8,703 nt of DNA from contig NZ_JAXEWM010000179.1 of assembly GCF_034113885.1 (NCBI RefSeq), forward strand, positions 1 to 8,703. Reading direction: 5' to 3'. A program made the position numbers and the translations under genes. The notes beneath the pieces are model-generated. The model did not search any database and had not been told where the DNA came from. It saw only the letters and a list, made by a program, of their open reading frames with translations. This document shows positions 6,017 to 8,703 of the stretch, piece after piece (position 1 is the stretch's first letter; every line of letters starts with the position of its first letter). The DNA comes from Intestinibacter sp034113885 (GTDB lineage: Bacteria > Bacillota > Clostridia > Peptostreptococcales > Peptostreptococcaceae).

Positions 6017-6910
6017 ATGACAAGAGAATACGATGAATATTTAAGAGATGACAATCTACATATAAACTGGTATCCAGGGCATATGAAAAAGACAAAGGAA
6101 ATGGTTCAAAACAACTTAAAGCTTGTAGATGTCGTTATAGAGCTTTTAGATGCCAGAATACCACTAAGCAGTAAAAATCCTGACATAGATAGACTAGCTA
6201 AAAACAAGCCTAGAGTAGTAGTTTTAAATAAAAGCGATTTATCAGATAAAAATAAATTAAACAGATGGATCAGTTACTACCAAAGCAAGGGCATAAAGGC
6301 TATACCAGTAGATACTCTAAAGGGAAGCGGAGTAAATAAAATAGTAGAAGAATGTAAAAACGTAACTAAAGAAAAAATGGATGCCCTAAAAGAAAAAGGA
6401 AGAAAGCAAAGAGCGATAAGAGTCATGATAGTAGGAGTACCTAATGTCGGAAAATCTTCACTTATAAACAAATTGACAGGAAGAAAAAGTACACAAACTG
6501 GAGATAGACCAGGTGTGACAAAAGGAAAACAATGGGTAAAACTTAAAGGAGACTTAGAGCTTTTAGATACACCGGGTATACTTTGGCCTAAGTTCGAGGA
6601 TCAAAATATAGCTTTAAATTTAGCATTTACAAGGGCTATAAAGGACGAAATACTAGATATAGATACTTTAGGGTTAAAATTCATAGAAAAGATGTCTGAG
6701 ATAGAACCAGAGAAGTTAAAAGCTAGATACAAATTAGATTCTCTAGGTGAAGAGCCTCTAGAAACTATGGAGATGATAGGAAGAAAAAGAGGATTTATCT
6801 TAGGTAAAAATGAACTTGACTATACTAGAATAGCAAAAACTGTTTTAAATGAATTTAGAGAAGGTAAAATAGGAAAAATAACTCTAGAAGTTCCTGAAGA
6901 TATAAAATAG
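6017..6910 (+). CDS. rbgA: Ribosome biogenesis GTPase RbgA (YlqF)
   Basis: RbgA is a circularly permuted GTPase required for late 50S assembly in B. subtilis, where it promotes incorporation of late proteins such as L16. The 297-residue product shows the permuted order: WYPGHM (18-23), the DAR motif (45-47), G4 NKSD (71-74), then G1 GVPNVGKS (140-147), G2 Thr 168 in PGVTKG and G3 DTPG (184-187). A C-terminal RNA-binding helical domain (about 205-297) includes RKRGF (256-260) and the DYTRIA segment (268-273). It has roughly 15 extra N-terminal residues before WYPGHM compared with the B. subtilis protein as I recall it. The ATG at 6017 has a strong AAGGAGATGAG ribosome site and no later Met before residue 23, so the extension appears real. 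It is flanked by terminators, so it is probably monocistronic. Confidence 0.96.
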   Translation: MTREYDEYLRDDNLHINWYPGHMKKTKEMVQNNLKLVDVVIELLDARIPLSSKNPDIDRLAKNKPRVVVLNKSDLSDKNKLNRWISYYQSKGIKAIPVDTLKGSGVNKIVEECKNVTKEKMDALKEKGRKQRAIRVMIVGVPNVGKSSLINKLTGRKSTQTGDRPGVTKGKQWVKLKGDLELLDTPGILWPKFEDQNIALNLAFTRAIKDEILDIDTLGLKFIEKMSEIEPEKLKARYKLDSLGEEPLETMEMIGRKRGFILGKNELDYTRIAKTVLNEFREGKIGKITLEVPEDIK

Positions 6911-6922
6911 ATGAATAAATGT

Positions 6923-6962
6923 AAGCTGGTTTTAAATAAAAATTTTAAAGCCGGTTTTTTTT
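6923..6962 (+). terminator. Intrinsic terminator after rbgA
   Basis: AAGCTGGTTTTAAA (6923-6936) pairs with TTTAAAGCCGGTTT (6944-6957) as 14 pairs with three G-U, around a 7-base loop. A run of eight Ts (6955-6962) follows. This is the clearest terminator tail in the window and separates rbgA from brnQ. Confidence 0.9.
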
Positions 6963-7004
6963 ATTCCTTGATGCTTTACAATGTTGATTTTGCTATAGAT
7001 ATAA

Positions 7005-7019
7005 AATTATCAGTAAAAT
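7005..7019 (+). promoter_or_regulatory. CodY-like box upstream of brnQ
   Basis: AATTATCAGTAAAAT matches the CodY consensus AATTTTCWGAAAATT at 12 of 15 positions, including the central TCAG. It lies about 30 bases upstream of the brnQ -35. CodY represses branched-chain amino acid uptake and synthesis genes in many low-GC Firmicutes, which suits BrnQ. In AT-rich DNA such matches also arise by chance. Confidence 0.35.
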
Positions 7020-7046
7020 TAAAATATTAAATATATTTTAATTTTA
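7014..7046. repeat. 14-base perfect inverted repeat abutting the brnQ -35
   Basis: TAAAATTAAAATAT (7014-7027) is the exact reverse complement of ATATTTTAATTTTA (7033-7046), separated by TAAAT. The right arm ends one base before the -35 at 7047. It could be an operator for a dimeric regulator or act as an AT-rich UP element. It partly overlaps the CodY-like box. All arm bases are A or T, which raises the chance level. Confidence 0.5.
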
Positions 7047-7075
7047 TTGACTATTATATAAAACCTAGGTATAAT
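7047..7075 (+). promoter_or_regulatory. Strong sigma-A promoter for brnQ
   Basis: TTGACT (7047-7052, five of six) and a perfect TATAAT (7070-7075) are separated by exactly 17 bases. The predicted start is near 7082, leaving only about 28 bases of leader before the ATG, too short for a T-box or other riboswitch. Control of brnQ should therefore act at transcription initiation. The palindrome ACCTAGGT (7063-7070) lies across the end of the spacer. Confidence 0.8.
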
Positions 7076-7109
7076 AGACTAATCAACGAGACATCATAGG
7101 AGGAATAGT

Positions 7110-8411
7110 ATGACGACAAAAAATAAAGACATAATTATAACTGGTTTTGCCCTATTTGCGATGTTCTTTGGTGCAGGGAATTTAATATTTCCACCGTATT
7201 TAGGAGTAATAACTGGGGAAAAATTCTTAATAGGATTTTTAGGGTTTATACTTGCCGATGTGGGATTATCATTGCTTGCGATATTAGCATCGGCTAAATC
7301 AAATGGGGATACAGAAATAGTATTTAAAAGAGCAGGAAAGAAATTTGCACTGATTTTAGGTGCTTCTATAATGATATGTCTAGGACCGCTTCTAGCTATA
7401 CCTAGAACTGCTGCTACGACTTTTGAGATGGGTATAGTATCGCTTATGCCTAATTTCAATCCTATACTATTTTCGATAATTTTCTTTAGCATAACACTAC
7501 TTTTAACTATAAAACCATCTAAAGTAGTAGATATAATAGGATCTTATCTGACACCTGCGTTATTAGTCTGTTTATTACTGATAATAGCTGTAGGAATAAT
7601 AAATCCAATAGGAAATATAGATAAAGCAGCTATACAAAATGTATTCAGCGAAGGAATACTGCAAGGTTATCAGACATTAGATGCGTTAGGAGCTATATGC
7701 TTATCGGCTGTTTTAATAAAGAGCCTAGCACAAAAAGGATATAAAGAAGAAAAGGACAGAATAGATATACTTCTAAAAGCAGGAGTTGTAGCTGCGATAG
7801 GTCTTACAGTTGTATACGGTGGGCTTACATATCTTGGGGCTACAGTATCATCTGTATACGATGTAAATGTTTCTCAGTCATCTTTAATAGTTGCAATAAC
7901 AAGTGCTTTACTCAAGACACCGGGGAAAATAATATTATCTTTAATAGTTAGCTTAGCATGCTTGACAACAGCTATAGGTCTAACATCAGCTACAGCGGAG
8001 TATTTCTCAAAGGCAACAAACGGAAGATTAAAATACGAGCAATTAGTAGTAGGAGTATGTATATTCAGTTTAGTTATATCTAATTTAGGAGTAGAATCTA
8101 TAATAAAAATTTCAGCTCCAATACTTAGCCTGATATATCCAGCGACAATAGTTTTAATAGTTATGACTATATTTAAAAAATTCGTCGAAAACGACAATAT
8201 AGTAAAGTTTTCAACTTATACAGCTCTATTTATGGGTGTGCTTATGGCAGGTAATGACTTAGGTATAAATGTACCGTTTTTAGAAATGCTACCTCTTGCA
8301 AATCTAGGCTTTTGTTGGGTATTTCCGACATTTATAGCTGGAATTGTTGGGTATTTTATAAAACCGAATAGAAATAAAGAATACGAGGAAGATGAAGAAA
8401 GAGCAGTTTAA
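7110..8411 (+). CDS. brnQ: Branched-chain amino acid carrier BrnQ (LIVCS family)
   Basis: BrnQ is a cation-coupled symporter importing leucine, isoleucine and valine across the cytoplasmic membrane. The 433-residue protein is hydrophobic throughout, consistent with the family's 12 membrane segments. It starts with the family signature FALFAMFFGAGNLIFPPYLG (13-32). Other conserved parts are GPLLAIPRTAATTFE (92-106), the loop EGILQGYQTLDALGA (171-185) and the repeat-like CLTTAIGLTSATAEYF (284-299). The C-terminus is a short charged cytoplasmic tail (NKEYEEDEERAV). AGGAGG (7098-7103) lies six bases before the ATG. The gene has its own promoter and terminator and is functionally unrelated to its neighbours, which suggests insertion between rbgA and rnhB. 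Codon use looks like the neighbours', so there is no sign of recent foreign origin. Substrate preference within the branched-chain group cannot be read from sequence. Confidence 0.94.
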   Translation: MTTKNKDIIITGFALFAMFFGAGNLIFPPYLGVITGEKFLIGFLGFILADVGLSLLAILASAKSNGDTEIVFKRAGKKFALILGASIMICLGPLLAIPRTAATTFEMGIVSLMPNFNPILFSIIFFSITLLLTIKPSKVVDIIGSYLTPALLVCLLLIIAVGIINPIGNIDKAAIQNVFSEGILQGYQTLDALGAICLSAVLIKSLAQKGYKEEKDRIDILLKAGVVAAIGLTVVYGGLTYLGATVSSVYDVNVSQSSLIVAITSALLKTPGKIILSLIVSLACLTTAIGLTSATAEYFSKATNGRLKYEQLVVGVCIFSLVISNLGVESIIKISAPILSLIYPATIVLIVMTIFKKFVENDNIVKFSTYTALFMGVLMAGNDLGINVPFLEMLPLANLGFCWVFPTFIAGIVGYFIKPNRNKEYEEDEERAV

Positions 8412-8466
8412 AATACAAATCGCCAGGTAATTTATTTTATTGAGTTACTTGGCGATTTTTTGTATT
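8412..8466 (+). terminator. Intrinsic terminator after brnQ
   Basis: ATCGCCAGGTAA (8419-8430) pairs with TTACTTGGCGAT (8445-8456) as 12 pairs with one G-U, around a 14-base loop. Six Ts (8456-8461) follow. AATAC (8412-8416) could pair with GTATT (8462-8466) to extend the base. It begins directly after the brnQ stop codon and isolates brnQ from rnhB. Confidence 0.9.
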
Positions 8467-8493
8467 ATACTTATAGAGTATGATAAATTTAGA

Positions 8494-8499
8494 TATAAT
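8494..8499 (+). promoter_or_regulatory. Candidate -10 element for rnhB
   Basis: A perfect TATAAT lies 37 bases before the rnhB ATG and downstream of the brnQ terminator. The bases at the usual -35 position (8471-8476, TTATAG) match poorly. A promoter is expected here because of the terminator, but the evidence is only the -10. Confidence 0.3.
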
Positions 8500-8536
8500 A
8501 TTTGTGAAATTAATCAATAAAAATAGAGGTGTATGT

Positions 8537-8703
8537 ATGAAAGGTAAAAGCGTAAAAGAAATTAAAGAGATTATAGAAAGCGTAAAAGAAGATGAATATC
8601 AAAAATACATAGATATACTAAATCAAGATGATAGAAAATCAGTTCAAAATTTAGCAAAGAGCTTAAGTAAAAAATTAGAAAAAATCAAAAAGGAAGAGGA
8701 GAG
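8537..8703 (+). CDS. rnhB: Ribonuclease HII, N-terminal part (3' end outside window)
   Basis: The first 55 codons of a reading frame are open to the window edge. The product begins MKGKSVKEIKEIIESVKEDE and continues through DDRKSVQNLAKSL (31-43) into a Lys/Glu-rich helix. This resembles the N-terminal extension of Firmicutes RNase HII (compare the DPRKSVQTL segment of the B. subtilis protein as I recall it). RNase HII cuts RNA in RNA-DNA hybrids and at single ribonucleotides. The catalytic motif (GxDEAGRGP) would lie beyond the window, so the call rests on the N-terminal extension plus the usual position after rbgA. AGAGGTG (8525-8531) precedes the ATG at 8537; an overlapping ATG at 8533 is in another frame. 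Confidence 0.78.
   Translation, partial: MKGKSVKEIKEIIESVKEDEYQKYIDILNQDDRKSVQNLAKSLSKKLEKIKKEEE

Noticed and set aside
6975..7005. Second brnQ promoter, TTTACA (6975-6980) with TATAAA (7000-7005)
   Set aside because: The spacer is 19 bases and a far better promoter (TTGACT-17-TATAAT) lies downstream; AT-rich DNA gives many such partial matches.
7063..7070. ACCTAGGT palindrome in the brnQ promoter spacer as an operator
   Set aside because: Eight bases are too few to call a binding site on their own; noted only as part of the promoter description.
7082..7109. T-box or riboswitch controlling brnQ
   Set aside because: The leader is only about 28 bases from the strong promoter and no T-box core sequence or long terminator/antiterminator is present between 6963 and 7109.
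7094..7492. 132-codon open frame on the minus strand opposite brnQ
   Set aside because: It lies antisense to a clear transporter gene, has no ribosome site or family resemblance, and its composition is that expected from the reverse of hydrophobic codons.
1..8703. CRISPR arrays, tRNA/rRNA genes, insertion sequences, phage genes, toxin-antitoxin or defence genes
   Set aside because: Reading through all coding regions and gaps, I saw no repeat-spacer pattern, transposase, integrase or defence motifs; the window is a conserved housekeeping cluster.

Overview
The window is AT-rich, with strong use of AGA (Arg) and ATA (Ile) codons, Shine-Dalgarno sites close to AGGAGG, sigma-A type promoters and U-tailed hairpin terminators. 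Gene content and order (smc-ftsY-ylxM-ffh-rpsP-khpA-rimM-trmD-rplS-rbgA-rnhB) are those of a Firmicutes chromosome. The protein sequences look clostridial, and Peptostreptococcaceae is my best guess, inferred from resemblance only.

Positions 1-490 hold the C-terminal ATPase lobe of the chromosome condensation protein SMC. It is followed 14 bases later by ftsY (SRP receptor). A strong promoter then drives ylxM, which overlaps ffh (SRP protein) by 4 bases. rpsP (ribosomal protein S16) and khpA (KH-domain RNA-binding protein) follow on the same strand. A terminator-like hairpin separates khpA from rimM (30S maturation) and trmD (tRNA m1G37 methyltransferase). rplS (L19) has its own promoter and a structured leader, and ends at a long terminator. 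rbgA (50S assembly GTPase) is next, closed by another terminator. brnQ (branched-chain amino acid carrier) is a self-contained unit with its own promoter and terminator. The window ends inside the 5' end of rnhB (RNase HII). All genes are on the + strand.

The genes combine membrane protein targeting (FtsY, Ffh, YlxM), ribosome components and assembly (S16, L19, RimM, RbgA), tRNA and RNA handling (TrmD, KhpA) and genome maintenance (SMC, RNase HII). BrnQ is the one functional outsider. It sits where rbgA and rnhB are direct neighbours in Bacillus subtilis, and it has a CodY-like box and a perfect AT-rich inverted repeat upstream.

I found no previously undescribed system. This is a conserved housekeeping region. 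The observations worth checking are regulatory (internal promoters and terminators, the L19 leader, the brnQ control region), two start-codon choices, and a substitution at the TrmD catalytic position. No gene-free stretch exceeds 300 bases; the longest, 6911-7109, holds the rbgA terminator and the brnQ control region.
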